From Niastella populi (GTDB lineage: Bacteria > Bacteroidota > Bacteroidia > Chitinophagales > Chitinophagaceae), in NCBI RefSeq assembly GCF_002078015.1, contig NZ_LWBP01000188.1, positions 310,001-374,000 of the forward strand: a DNA stretch of 64,000 bases. Reading direction: 5' to 3'. Positions 1-8,360 of this stretch are shown here, one piece after another (within the stretch, counting starts at the first letter, position 1; every line of letters starts with the position of its first letter). The notes beneath the pieces are model-generated. The model ran no database searches. It was not told the DNA's origin and saw nothing but the letters and a program-made list of their open reading frames with translations. A program made the position numbers and the translations under genes.

Positions 1-79
1 TTATTGACTGGGCCGAACATATTGAAATTTTCCAGGATAAGAGCGCGATCAGGCATAAGCGCGTATAACAGTTTCGCAT
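1..79 (-). CDS. Possible secreted protein, N-terminal fragment (runs off the window)
   Basis: A reading frame opens at ATG 79-77, only 9 bp after the alaS stop codon, and stays open to the window edge. Its 26 visible residues look like a signal peptide: MRNC, then a hydrophobic stretch (CLIALLSW), then a CSAQS-like cleavage region, the A-Q ending common in Bacteroidota exports. GGA precedes the ATG by three bases. A second minus frame is also open over the same bases, so the call rests only on the signal-peptide look. Function cannot be given. Confidence 0.35.
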   Translation of the reverse strand, partial: MRNCYTRLCLIALLSWKISICSAQSI

Positions 80-87
80 GTCCTAAT

Positions 88-2823
88 TTACAACAAGCTC
101 TTCACTTTCTCTATCACTTGTTGCAGTTTGCCGGCGTCCTGTCCGCCGGCGGTTGCCAGCGTTTTTTGTCCGCCCCCGCCACCTTTTATAAGGGGGGCAA
201 TATGTTCTTTAATGATCTTCCCTGCATCGAGCTGGCGGGCAGCAGCTACGGTATCGGCAACCCCCACAGCCACAAATGGTTTACCGCCAATGTTGGCGCA
301 CAATACAACTACGTGATCATTCAGGTGGTGCTTCAGGTCAAAACACAATTTCTTCAATGCGTCGGCATTGCCCACTTCTACAATATCACCCACGAAGGTT
401 ACACCGTTGATGATCTCGTCTTTATGCAGCAGTTCATTACGAACGCCAACAAGAATGCGGTTCTCGAGGTGCTCGAGTTTTTTCTTTACGTCGCTGTTCT
501 CTGCAGCCAGGTTTTGAACCGCCTTTAACAGATCGGCCGGGTTTTTCAACTCTTCTTTTACCTGTTGCAACTGCGCTAACTGCTCATTGATATATTGTTC
601 AGCTGCAATGCCGCATATAGCTTCAATACGGCGAACGCCGGCTGCTACCGCCGATTCATGTTTTAATTTGAACATACCCAGTTCGCCGGTAGCGCCCACG
701 TGGGTACCACCGCACAATTCAACCGAGTAGGCGGGGTCGATAACCACCACACGCACCACATCGCCATATTTTTCACCAAAAAGCGCCATGGCGCCCAGTT
801 TCAGGGCTTCTTCCTTTGGCATTTCTTTAATTACTACCGGTATGTTGGCGCGGATCTTCTCGTTTACGATGGCCTCTACTTTTGCTATTTCATCAGCCGT
901 CATTTTGGCGAAATGCGAGAAGTCGAACCGGAGGTATTCATCGTTCACCAATGATCCTTTTTGCGCCACATGGGTGCCCAGCACTTTACGCAAGGCGGCA
1001 TGCAGCAGGTGGGTGGCAGAGTGGTGTACCGCAGTGCGTGCCCGGCGGCCGGCATCGATACGGGCGTCTACAACACCTGTGATATTGATAGGAAGTTTCT
1101 CAACAAAATGAATGATGAGGTCATTTTCTTTTTTAGTGTCAACAACTGCTACTTCTTCGCCTTCAAAAAATAAGGTGCCGGTATCGCCAACCTGCCCGCC
1201 GCTTTCGGCATAGAACGGGGTTTTGGTAAGCACCAGCTGGAAAGAGGTTTTCCCTTTGGCGGTCACCTTGCGGTATTTCAGCACTTTTGCTTCAGACCGG
1301 GTATGATCGTACCCCACAAAGCTGGTGCTGCCATCTTCGCTCAGTACCATCCAGTCTTCTGCACTTAAGGCCGTAGCGGCGCGGCTGCGGTTTTTCTGCT
1401 GTTGCATTTCGGCTTCAAAACCTTTCTCATCAACTTCGAGGTTATTTTCCCTGGCTATTAACCGGGTCAGGTCGATGGGGAAACCGTAGGTGTCGTACAG
1501 CTCGAAAGCGGCTGAACCGTTGATGGTCTTGTTCTTTGCGGAAGCAACTATTTCATCGATCTTTTTCAACCCTTTTTCCAGCGTGCGCAGGAAGGCGTCT
1601 TCTTCCTCCTTAACCACTTTCACAACAAAATCCTGTTGCTGTTGCAGTTCGGGGAAAACGGATTTGAACTGTTCGGCCAGTACGGGTACCAGTTGATGCA
1701 GCAGGGGGTGCTTATAATCGAGATAAGAATAATAATAACGAACCGCGCGGCGCAGAATGCGGCGGATCACATAGCCGGCCCCGGTATTGGAAGGCAATTG
1801 TCCGTCGGCAATGGTAAAGCTGATGGCGCGAATATGATCGGCCAGCACGCGGAAGGCTACGGCCTGGTGCCATTCGGCAATGGATGCAGGCGTGGCTTTG
1901 GGATCGTATTTTCTGTTGGTGATCTTTTCAATGGCGGCCAGGGTGCCGGTGAAAACATCTGAATCGTAGTTAGATTGTTTTCCCTGCAGTACGCGCACCA
2001 GGCGCTCGAAGCCCATTCCCGTATCAACGTGTTTGGCGGGGAGGGGTTCAAGTTTGGTAAGTTCTGTAATCTTTTTAGAACGGAGTTTTTGAGCCGCTTC
2101 ACCTTTATTCTGTTCCTGCCATTCGGTAAAAGCTTTCAACCCGCCTTTTTCATTGTTCCATATGCGATTGAACTGCATGAATACGTTGTTCCAGATCTCT
2201 ATCACCTGCGGATGGTCATTATTTACCAGCTGGGCGCCGCTAACCTCTTTTCTCTCTTCATCAGAGCGGCAGTCGACGTGGATCTCGGAGCATGGGCCAC
2301 ATGGGCCGGTATCGCCCATTTCCCAGAAGTTGTCTTTTTTATTTCCCGGCAGAATGCGGTCAGGAGCTACCAGTTTGGCCCATTCATTATAAGCCTCTTC
2401 GTCTTTAGCCAGGTTTTCATCTTTATCTCCTTCAAAATAAGTCACATATAACCTGTCCTTAGGTATTTTATATACCACTGTAAGCAGTTCCCAGCTCCAG
2501 GCAATGGCTTCCTTTTTAAAATAGTCGCCAAAGCTCCAGTTGCCCAGCATTTCAAACATGGTATGGTGGTAGGTATCAACGCCTACTTCTTCGAGGTCGT
2601 TGTGTTTACCGCTTACCCGCAAGCATTTTTGGGTGTCGGCCACCCGGGGAAAAGGGGCTTTTTTATTACCGAGGAAGAAGTCTTTGAACTGGTTCATGCC
2701 CGCATTGGTGAATAACAGAGTAGGGTCATTCTTAACCACAATGGGGGCCGATGGAACGATTTCATGGCCTTTACTTCGGAAAAATTCCATGAAATGCTGT
2801 CGTATTTCTGCGCTGGTCATCAT
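88..2823 (-). CDS. alaS: Alanyl-tRNA synthetase
   Basis: Charges tRNA-Ala with alanine in the cytoplasm. The 911 residues are near the usual length for bacterial AlaRS. The N-terminal class II catalytic core starts at residue 1 (TSAEIRQHFMEFF, TNAGMNQFKD, RVLADHIRA). The editing domain carries the zinc-site motif HHSATHLLH near residue 601 and CGGTH near residue 705. The C-terminal C-Ala region ends in a glycine-rich GGGGGQ segment typical of the family. Two ATG codons in tandem begin the gene, so the start may be 3 bp further in. It is transcribed away from the divergent M23 peptidase gene, with a candidate -7 box (2900-2907) about 75 bp upstream. Confidence 0.98.
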   Translation of the reverse strand: MMTSAEIRQHFMEFFRSKGHEIVPSAPIVVKNDPTLLFTNAGMNQFKDFFLGNKKAPFPRVADTQKCLRVSGKHNDLEEVGVDTYHHTMFEMLGNWSFGDYFKKEAIAWSWELLTVVYKIPKDRLYVTYFEGDKDENLAKDEEAYNEWAKLVAPDRILPGNKKDNFWEMGDTGPCGPCSEIHVDCRSDEERKEVSGAQLVNNDHPQVIEIWNNVFMQFNRIWNNEKGGLKAFTEWQEQNKGEAAQKLRSKKITELTKLEPLPAKHVDTGMGFERLVRVLQGKQSNYDSDVFTGTLAAIEKITNRKYDPKATPASIAEWHQAVAFRVLADHIRAISFTIADGQLPSNTGAGYVIRRILRRAVRYYYSYLDYKHPLLHQLVPVLAEQFKSVFPELQQQQDFVVKVVKEEEDAFLRTLEKGLKKIDEIVASAKNKTINGSAAFELYDTYGFPIDLTRLIARENNLEVDEKGFEAEMQQQKNRSRAATALSAEDWMVLSEDGSTSFVGYDHTRSEAKVLKYRKVTAKGKTSFQLVLTKTPFYAESGGQVGDTGTLFFEGEEVAVVDTKKENDLIIHFVEKLPINITGVVDARIDAGRRARTAVHHSATHLLHAALRKVLGTHVAQKGSLVNDEYLRFDFSHFAKMTADEIAKVEAIVNEKIRANIPVVIKEMPKEEALKLGAMALFGEKYGDVVRVVVIDPAYSVELCGGTHVGATGELGMFKLKHESAVAAGVRRIEAICGIAAEQYINEQLAQLQQVKEELKNPADLLKAVQNLAAENSDVKKKLEHLENRILVGVRNELLHKDEIINGVTFVGDIVEVGNADALKKLCFDLKHHLNDHVVVLCANIGGKPFVAVGVADTVAAARQLDAGKIIKEHIAPLIKGGGGGQKTLATAGGQDAGKLQQVIEKVKSLL

Positions 2824-2837
2824 AAAACGGAACGATC

Positions 2838-2871
2838 TTTGATAAAATTGACACTTAAGCCTTTATATTTG
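2838..2871 (+). promoter_or_regulatory. Candidate Bacteroidota promoter for the M23 peptidase gene
   Basis: TTTG at 2838-2841 and TATATTTG at 2864-2871, separated by 22 bp, match the Bacteroidota -33/-7 pattern (TTG, about 17-23 bp, TAnnTTTG). The M23 start is about 90 bp downstream. Confidence 0.5.
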
Positions 2872-2899
2872 TAAATGTTACCGTTTGAGGCAACGGCTG

Positions 2900-2907
2900 C
2901 AAAGGTA
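2900..2907 (-). promoter_or_regulatory. Candidate -7 box for alaS
   Basis: On the minus strand this reads TACCTTTG followed by C, matching TAnnTTTG. It lies about 75 bp before the alaS start. No convincing -33 element was found at the usual spacing. Confidence 0.4.
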
Positions 2908-2960
2908 ACTTAATTCGGTCTGTTTTGCTGAAAAGCAACCTTGGTAATCGGCTTGTATCC

Positions 2961-3932
2961 ATGAAGAAAATCAAGTACTACTACAATACCAATACTCTCC
3001 GATATGAAAAACTGGAGACCCCTCTGCACGTAAAGCTGCTGCGGGTGCTCGGCTTTATATCGGCCGCTATTGTTACCTCTATAATTATCGTTTCCATCGC
3101 TTACCGGTATTTTCCCTCTACAAAGGAGAAGGCATTGATGCAGTACAATGAGCAACTGCAGGAGCGCTATTGGGTGCTCGATGAGCAGGTGGCCAAAATG
3201 CAGCAGCGCATGATCCAGCTCGAAGAGCGCGATAATGATATTTACCGCACCATTTTCGAGGCCAATCCCATTCCCGACAGTATGCGGGCGAAAGACCTGG
3301 CCCAGCAAAAGGAATTGGAAATGGTGGCCAGCATGACCAATTATGAGCTGGAAAACAGCATAGTACATTCTCTTCGCAACCTGGAGAACCGCATGGTGGC
3401 CCAGGAAAAATCATATGTTGAAATAACCGGATTTATCAAGAACAAGGAGCAACTGCTTGCCTGTACGCCGGCCATTCAGCCGGTTAGCAACAGCGACCTC
3501 AAACGGGTGGCTTCGGGTTTCGGTTACCGCATCGACCCGGTTTATAAAACGGTGAAGTTCCACGGCGGCCTCGATTTTGCCGCTCCGCAGGGAACGCCTA
3601 TTTATGCCACAGCCAACGGCGCGGTTAAAACAGCCGGCAACCTCGGCAATGGCTATGGTAACCACGTGGTGGTGAACCATGGTTATGGTTACGAAACCCT
3701 CTATGGCCACATGTACCGCATAAAAGTAAAACCCGGCGAACGTATCAAACGCGGGGAGATCATCGGCTGGGTAGGCAGTACCGGAAAATCAACAGGCCCG
3801 CACTGCCATTACGAGGTACATAAGAACGGCCGACACCTCGATCCCGTTTACTTCTTCTACAACGATCTTTCACCCGAACAATTTGACCGACTGCTGAAGA
3901 TGTCATCTTCAAGCAACCAGAGCTTTGATTAA
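2961..3932 (+). CDS. M23 family metallopeptidase (LytM domain), membrane-anchored
   Basis: Probable peptidoglycan endopeptidase, or regulator of one, acting in the periplasm. ATG 2961 is chosen because the protein then begins MKKIKYYYN, a start I associate with this Bacteroidota M23 group; an upstream in-frame ATG at 2925 would add 12 unrelated residues. Residues 1-25 are polar, one transmembrane helix covers about 28-48 (VLGFISAAIVTSIIIVSIAY), and a coiled-coil-like segment spans about 55-160. The C-terminal LytM domain (about 185-310) has the zinc ligands of active enzymes: H201 and D205 (FHGGLDFA) and H281/H283 (HCHYE), plus H250 (YGHMY). It is therefore likely catalytic rather than a degenerate activator. 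It is divergent from alaS. Confidence 0.9.
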   Translation: MKKIKYYYNTNTLRYEKLETPLHVKLLRVLGFISAAIVTSIIIVSIAYRYFPSTKEKALMQYNEQLQERYWVLDEQVAKMQQRMIQLEERDNDIYRTIFEANPIPDSMRAKDLAQQKELEMVASMTNYELENSIVHSLRNLENRMVAQEKSYVEITGFIKNKEQLLACTPAIQPVSNSDLKRVASGFGYRIDPVYKTVKFHGGLDFAAPQGTPIYATANGAVKTAGNLGNGYGNHVVVNHGYGYETLYGHMYRIKVKPGERIKRGEIIGWVGSTGKSTGPHCHYEVHKNGRHLDPVYFFYNDLSPEQFDRLLKMSSSSNQSFD

Positions 3933-3934
3933 AA

Positions 3935-3966
3935 TGATAACGTGATAATATGCTAATGTGATAATG
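3935..3966 (+). repeat. Octamer array (TGATAATG type)
   Basis: Four 8-bp units (TGATAACG, TGATAATA, TGCTAATG, TGATAATG) start three bases after the M23 stop codon. This is one of the short-period arrays described in the summary. In the 356-bp gap to the next gene, the rest (3967-4185) shows nothing coding that I can support. Confidence 0.8.
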
Positions 3967-4185
3967 GAATACAGGAGCAAATTACCGGTTGTCAAGTCGT
4001 ATCTCGCAATATTTCGGTTGCCGGGTTCACAGTTTTTTGCAAACTGCAGTTTTAACCAGTTTCACCATTGACAGTTTTAAATGTTATTCGAACAATTTTA
4101 ATGTCAGCCATGTTATTGGCTACCGGTTTGTCTGTTGTCTGAATAAGCAACTGGTTTTCAGTCGCTGGTGGTTTGTTTTTTATTA

Positions 4186-4213
4186 ACCATTCACCATTGA
4201 CCATTGACCGATT
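4186..4213 (+). repeat. Heptamer array (ACCATTG type)
   Basis: Units ACCATTC, ACCATTG, ACCATTG and a decayed ACCGATT, period 7. The same word family flanks the IVP gene at 16.2-16.7 kb and lies inside hemC. Confidence 0.8.
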
Positions 4214-4246
4214 CTGACAGTTTCATGACCTCCGGGCCAATAAAGC

Positions 4247-4279
4247 TTTGGGAAATTTAACGTTGTAAATGTAAATTTG
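4247..4279 (+). promoter_or_regulatory. Promoter of the AraC-family regulator
   Basis: TTTG at 4247-4250, 21 bp, then TAAATTTG at 4272-4279: a good match to the Bacteroidota promoter consensus. The regulator's ATG lies 10 bp beyond the -7 box, so the transcript would be almost leaderless. Confidence 0.6.
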
Positions 4280-4288
4280 CGCACTAAT

Positions 4289-5230
4289 ATGTATAATCCG
4301 CCTGATATACTTTCACTGGCTTACAAACAACCGATCATGCACGATCAGTTGCAGATGTTGCAGGAAAAAGAGCAACAAATGCCTGGTTCGGTTCAGTATG
4401 CCATTAAAAGATACCGGAAACATCAGCAATGGAACATTGAGGATACCGGGGTGTTGGCTTATCATTACAAAAAGGCGGCGCCGCAAGAGAATTATGTGGA
4501 ACTGCGTTTTTGTATTTCGGGTAATATGTATTGTAACCAGAAGGATGTCGAATGCGACAATTGCAAACTGACTACCTCAAAGTCCTGTGCAGAAAGAGTT
4601 GAAAGCATAGATGTAATGAGTTTCCGGTTCTCGGCTGTGCACCTGTCGCAGTTTGTAAAACCGGGCAAGCTGAAAACCATTACCGACGAAGTGCTGCAGT
4701 TTGTACACCCTTCATCGTTTTCAAAGATCCTTCCTTTATGCGGCCGTACCCGCCAGGTGCTGGAAGCATTACTTACACATACCTATACAGACAGCCTTGA
4801 AAATATCTTTATCAATGCCCAAACCCAGATGTTGTTGTTATACAGCCTGGAATGTATGTTAGGCGATGATAAAGAGATCGAGTCGTTCCAGTGCAAGTTC
4901 CTGGCCAACGAAGCCGATCGCGAAAAGATCGTAAGGGCCCGCGAAATATTATTACAACACATTGGTGAGCCTATCACCATCAAGGAACTGAGCCGCAAGG
5001 TAGCCATCAATGAATGCTATCTGAAAAAGGGCTTCAAGGAACTGTACGGTACTACCATCTTCGACTTCTACCAGAGCCAGCGCATGGAACATGCCAGGTA
5101 TTTATTATATGAGAAAGGGTTAACCGTAACCGAAGTATCCATGATGCTGGGCTATTCTTCCATTTCACATTTCTCAACCGCGTTTAAAAAACAAACCGGT
5201 CTGAAGCCTTGTGAGCTGTTATTACATTAA
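4289..5230 (+). CDS. AraC-family transcriptional regulator with an N-terminal cysteine cluster
   Basis: DNA-binding regulator of 313 residues. The C-terminal 100 residues (about 213-313) form the AraC double helix-turn-helix: IKELSRKVAINECYLKKGFKELYG, then VTEVSMMLGYSSISHFSTAFKKQTG. The N-terminal half is not a recognisable cupin; it carries five cysteines in about 26 residues (C75, C82, C89, C92, C100), which suggests metal, Fe-S, heme or redox sensing. It stands just upstream of, and parallel to, the hmu heme-uptake genes, so a PchR-like role in iron or heme control is a reasonable inference. A TTG four codons upstream is a possible but less likely start. Family call is firm; the ligand is unknown. 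Confidence 0.9.
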   Translation: MYNPPDILSLAYKQPIMHDQLQMLQEKEQQMPGSVQYAIKRYRKHQQWNIEDTGVLAYHYKKAAPQENYVELRFCISGNMYCNQKDVECDNCKLTTSKSCAERVESIDVMSFRFSAVHLSQFVKPGKLKTITDEVLQFVHPSSFSKILPLCGRTRQVLEALLTHTYTDSLENIFINAQTQMLLLYSLECMLGDDKEIESFQCKFLANEADREKIVRAREILLQHIGEPITIKELSRKVAINECYLKKGFKELYGTTIFDFYQSQRMEHARYLLYEKGLTVTEVSMMLGYSSISHFSTAFKKQTGLKPCELLLH

Positions 5231-5250
5231 TTAAGCTGATCCTCCGTTTA

Positions 5251-5282
5251 ATTATCGAATTATCACATTAGCTAATTGGCTT
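5251..5282 (+). repeat. Octamer array (ATTATCGA type)
   Basis: Units ATTATCGA, ATTATCAC, ATTAGCTA, ATTGGCTT, period 8, in the gap between the AraC gene and hmuR. It is the complement of the word used in the array before hmuT. Confidence 0.7.
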
Positions 5283-5345
5283 CACTCTTCCGCATTGCGT
5301 AAATCAATTTCCTTATTTTGTAACTACCACTTGGCGACTGTTCAA

Positions 5346-5353
5346 TAGTTTTG
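5346..5353 (+). promoter_or_regulatory. Candidate -7 box for the hmu operon
   Basis: TAGTTTTG followed by C matches TAnnTTTG. A TTTTG lies 25 bp upstream (5316-5320), slightly wider than usual. The hmuR start is 77 bp downstream, leaving room for an operator. Confidence 0.45.
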
Positions 5354-5430
5354 CATCACTCCACATTATGGCAGGCTGACCCGCGCCGGCTTTTCCTGTA
5401 TTCATTAATCTCATTATTCATCAGTACAAT

Positions 5431-7563
5431 ATGCTGAAACAGCTATATTATATTGTACCAGCAATGTTTTGCTGTTACCTGAAAGCTACGGCTCAACTAA
5501 CGACGCCGGATACTGCTTCCCGGGAGTCGCTGGAGGAAGTGGTGGTAACAGCCACCCGTACCCCACGCACGGTAAACAATGTTCCTGTGCCGGTTACGGT
5601 TATCGGTCAGAACAGGATCGAACGCATTGGCGCATTGCGGTTGAATGAGGTGTTGATGGAACAGGTGGGGCTGCAGATCATAACCGATCATGGCACCGGT
5701 ATACAATTACAGGGATTAAGCGCCGATTATATATTAATTCTTATTGATGGGGAACCGGTTATTGGCAGAACCGCCGGAACCCTCGATCTTACCCGGCTGG
5801 CGGTTGGCAACATACAACGTATTGAAATTGTAAAAGGCCCATCTTCATCCCTGTATGGCAGTGAGGCCATGGGCGGCGTTATTAATATTATCACTAAAAA
5901 AATGCCTTCGGCATTGACCGGGCAGGTTCGCGCCCGGGCCCGCAGATACAATACCGTTGATCTTACCGCTGAAGCGGGCAAACAAAACAACAACTGGGGC
6001 TGGTACCTGTTCGCCAACCGGCTTTCAACCGATGGTTATTATACAACCGATAGTATTTCAAAAGCAATACCCGCTTATGCCGCTTTGACGCTCAACCCCA
6101 AACTGCATTTTAAATTAAGCCGCAGTGTTGAACTAACGCTCAATACGCGGTTCTATATTGAAGAACAAAAGAACAACCAGGGAGTACAGGAAACTACTGG
6201 ATTGCATATGCTGAAAGAACGCAGCCGCAATACCGATATCAATATTTCACCGGTGCTTACCTTCAAACCCAGTGACCAATACCGGTTACAGGTACGTAAT
6301 TATATTACAGCCTATCGTACCAAAACAACCATCGATTACCAGCCGGAGAATAAATTATACGATGAAAGTTTCTTCAGGCAGTTGTTCAACCGGTCTGAAG
6401 TGCAGTACGATCATACTTTTTCGGGGGTGCATACAGGCACATTGGGGATAGGTAATATAATAGAGACGGTTGAAGCTACCCGGTACGATGACGGTAATAA
6501 ACTCTCCCAACAGTATATTTTCGGGCAGCACCAGTGGATGCCCTCGAAACAGTTCAATATGGTTGCCGGTTTCCGGTACGACCGGCATAACCAATACAGC
6601 GACAGGTTTAGTCCAAAGCTTGCGTTGCGATGGAATATAAATAGCAAAGTATCGGTACAGGCGTCAGCAGGCGGCGGTTATAAGGCGCCCGATTTCCGCC
6701 AGCTCCTGTTGAACTTTACCAACCCCCTGGCCGGTTACAGCGTATTCGGCACAAGCGTAGTGGCTGCCGGTATTGCCCGCCTGCAACAGGAAGGACAGCT
6801 AAGCAGTATATACGTTGAACCAGCTGCCATTCAGAATATAAAAGCTGAACGTTCCGTGGCGTTTAACGTAAGCGTGAGGTACGATCTGTTCAAAAACGTC
6901 AATGCACAGCTTAACCTGTTCCGCAATAATATCAATGATCTCATCGACACAAGACCCATTGCGCTGAAAACAAACGGGCAGAATGTATTCAGTTATTTCA
7001 ATTACAACAAGGTTTTTACACAGGGGCTCGAATTTCAGGCCAGCTATTCGCTGCCTTTCGGATTACAGCTGTCAGCGGCTTATCAGTACCTCGATGCCAA
7101 GGATGTAACGGTTTGGGATAATGTAAAAGCGGGGACCGTGTACTATCGCGATCAGGCAACCAATGTAGATAAGAAAGTAAAACGCCGGAATTATGGCGGA
7201 CTGTACAACCGCTCGAAGCATTCAGGAAATATCAAGCTCCTGTATGATAACAACCGCTACGATTTCAATGTGTCGCTGCGCGGCATCTATCGCGGAAAAT
7301 TTGGGTTTGGGGGCGATGTGAACAGCAATGCCATTCTCGACGACCCGGCGGAATATGCCGATGGGTACACCGTCTGGAATCTTTCTGCCCAAAAATTCAT
7401 AAAAAAAATAACGATTGAAGCCGGCGTAAATAATCTGTTCAGGGCAACCAGCACCTATGACGCGGGGTTGGCCGGAAGGCAGTGGTATGTGGGCGCGGCT
7501 TTTCGGTTTGTAAAGAGCGACCGCCGGTATATAAATCAGCAAGCAACGAACAACAATTTATAA
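5431..7563 (+). CDS. hmuR: TonB-dependent outer-membrane heme receptor
   Basis: Binds heme or hemoproteins at the surface and imports heme through the outer membrane using TonB energy. The 710 residues start with a signal peptide ending near residue 22 (KATAQ). A TonB-box-like EEVVVTATR follows at about 35, then the plug domain (about 45-150; IEIVKGPSSSLYGSEAMGGVINIITKK) and a 22-strand-type barrel ending in an aromatic residue-rich strand (QWYVGAAFRFV). Segments NIKAERS and APDFRQLL resemble the conserved region of heme receptors. The call as a heme receptor leans on the neighbours: hmuY begins 13 bp downstream, and the hmuTUV ABC genes and hmuS follow. Confidence 0.92.
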   Translation: MLKQLYYIVPAMFCCYLKATAQLTTPDTASRESLEEVVVTATRTPRTVNNVPVPVTVIGQNRIERIGALRLNEVLMEQVGLQIITDHGTGIQLQGLSADYILILIDGEPVIGRTAGTLDLTRLAVGNIQRIEIVKGPSSSLYGSEAMGGVINIITKKMPSALTGQVRARARRYNTVDLTAEAGKQNNNWGWYLFANRLSTDGYYTTDSISKAIPAYAALTLNPKLHFKLSRSVELTLNTRFYIEEQKNNQGVQETTGLHMLKERSRNTDINISPVLTFKPSDQYRLQVRNYITAYRTKTTIDYQPENKLYDESFFRQLFNRSEVQYDHTFSGVHTGTLGIGNIIETVEATRYDDGNKLSQQYIFGQHQWMPSKQFNMVAGFRYDRHNQYSDRFSPKLALRWNINSKVSVQASAGGGYKAPDFRQLLLNFTNPLAGYSVFGTSVVAAGIARLQQEGQLSSIYVEPAAIQNIKAERSVAFNVSVRYDLFKNVNAQLNLFRNNINDLIDTRPIALKTNGQNVFSYFNYNKVFTQGLEFQASYSLPFGLQLSAAYQYLDAKDVTVWDNVKAGTVYYRDQATNVDKKVKRRNYGGLYNRSKHSGNIKLLYDNNRYDFNVSLRGIYRGKFGFGGDVNSNAILDDPAEYADGYTVWNLSAQKFIKKITIEAGVNNLFRATSTYDAGLAGRQWYVGAAFRFVKSDRRYINQQATNNNL

Positions 7564-7576
7564 ACACACAACAACT

Positions 7577-8200
7577 ATGAGAAAGTTAAGCATTTGGATC
7601 GCTGCATCTTTATTGATAACAGCAGGCGCCTGTAAAAAAGACGACGATTCAACACCTGCACCCCTTGAAGCAAAAACCGTAAATGATATCAATGGCAATG
7701 CGGCTGATAACGGCGGTTTTTCAATGTATTTTAATTTAACCACCGGTGCTATCGTACCCGCTTCCGATTCAAACAGCACCAAATGGGATATCGCATTCAG
7801 AGCAACCACTATAAAAGTTAATAGCGGCAAAAGCGGTCCCGGTACTGCTGCTGCGCAGGTGGTATCGAAGGGTTTTGACGATCTGCTGGAAGCGCCGGCC
7901 GACGGTTATGCTACCGATGGCGATGCATTTGCCATTCCAACCGGAGCCAACAATGGCTGGTATACATATACCGGCGCTGCAGCTAGTGGTCCGCAACATG
8001 CTATTCTCCCTATTGCCGGCAAAACCATTGTAGTGAAAACCGCCAATGGTAAATATGCCAAGGTTCAGATCCTTAGCTATTATAAAGGCAATCCGAATAC
8101 ATCAACCGCCGATTTTGCCGATCTCACCAAACGCCCGTTGGGAGGCTATTATACGATCAGGTATATGATTCAGGCAGATGGAAGCAGGAAGCTTCAATAA
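7577..8200 (+). CDS. hmuY: HmuY-family heme-binding lipoprotein
   Basis: Surface lipoprotein that captures heme and passes it to the HmuR receptor. The 207 residues begin with a lipoprotein signal (ITAGAC, lipid cysteine at residue 19, then KKDDD). Family features seen are WDIAF near residue 68, KTIVVKTANGKYAKVQILSYYKG near 150-172 and the C-terminal YYTIRYMIQ strand. It follows hmuR by 13 bp and is probably cotranscribed with it. Heme ligands cannot be assigned with confidence by eye. Confidence 0.9.
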   Translation: MRKLSIWIAASLLITAGACKKDDDSTPAPLEAKTVNDINGNAADNGGFSMYFNLTTGAIVPASDSNSTKWDIAFRATTIKVNSGKSGPGTAAAQVVSKGFDDLLEAPADGYATDGDAFAIPTGANNGWYTYTGAAASGPQHAILPIAGKTIVVKTANGKYAKVQILSYYKGNPNTSTADFADLTKRPLGGYYTIRYMIQADGSRKLQ

Positions 8201-8206
8201 TCAATT

Positions 8207-8348
8207 AGCTAATTTGATAATTCGATAATTCGATAATCCCGACTAAAGCCGGGACAAGTTGTGATAATGGAATACAAGAATACAAATAGCTGATATGCTT
8301 TACTAGCAAATTATCGAATTATCGAATTATTACATTATCAAATTATCA
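8207..8348 (+). repeat. Inverted pair of octamer arrays between hmuY and hmuT
   Basis: The left array has four units of the CGATAATT type (8207-8238); the right has five of the AATTATCG type (8309-8348). Bases 8217-8237 and 8310-8330 are perfect 21-bp inverted repeats with a 72-bp loop, which contains a smaller CCCGACT/AGCCGGG hairpin. In mRNA this would be a long AU-rich stem in the middle of the hmu operon. Confidence 0.85.
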
Positions 8349-8360
8349 CATTGCTACACT

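Noticed and set aside
4-528. Plus-strand open frame of 174 codons at the window start
   Set aside because: It overlaps the 3' part of alaS on the other strand and has no family features; a shadow of alaS.
3989-4186. 65-codon frame before the AraC gene
   Set aside because: It lies in repeat-bearing gap DNA, has no recognisable features and ends at an array.
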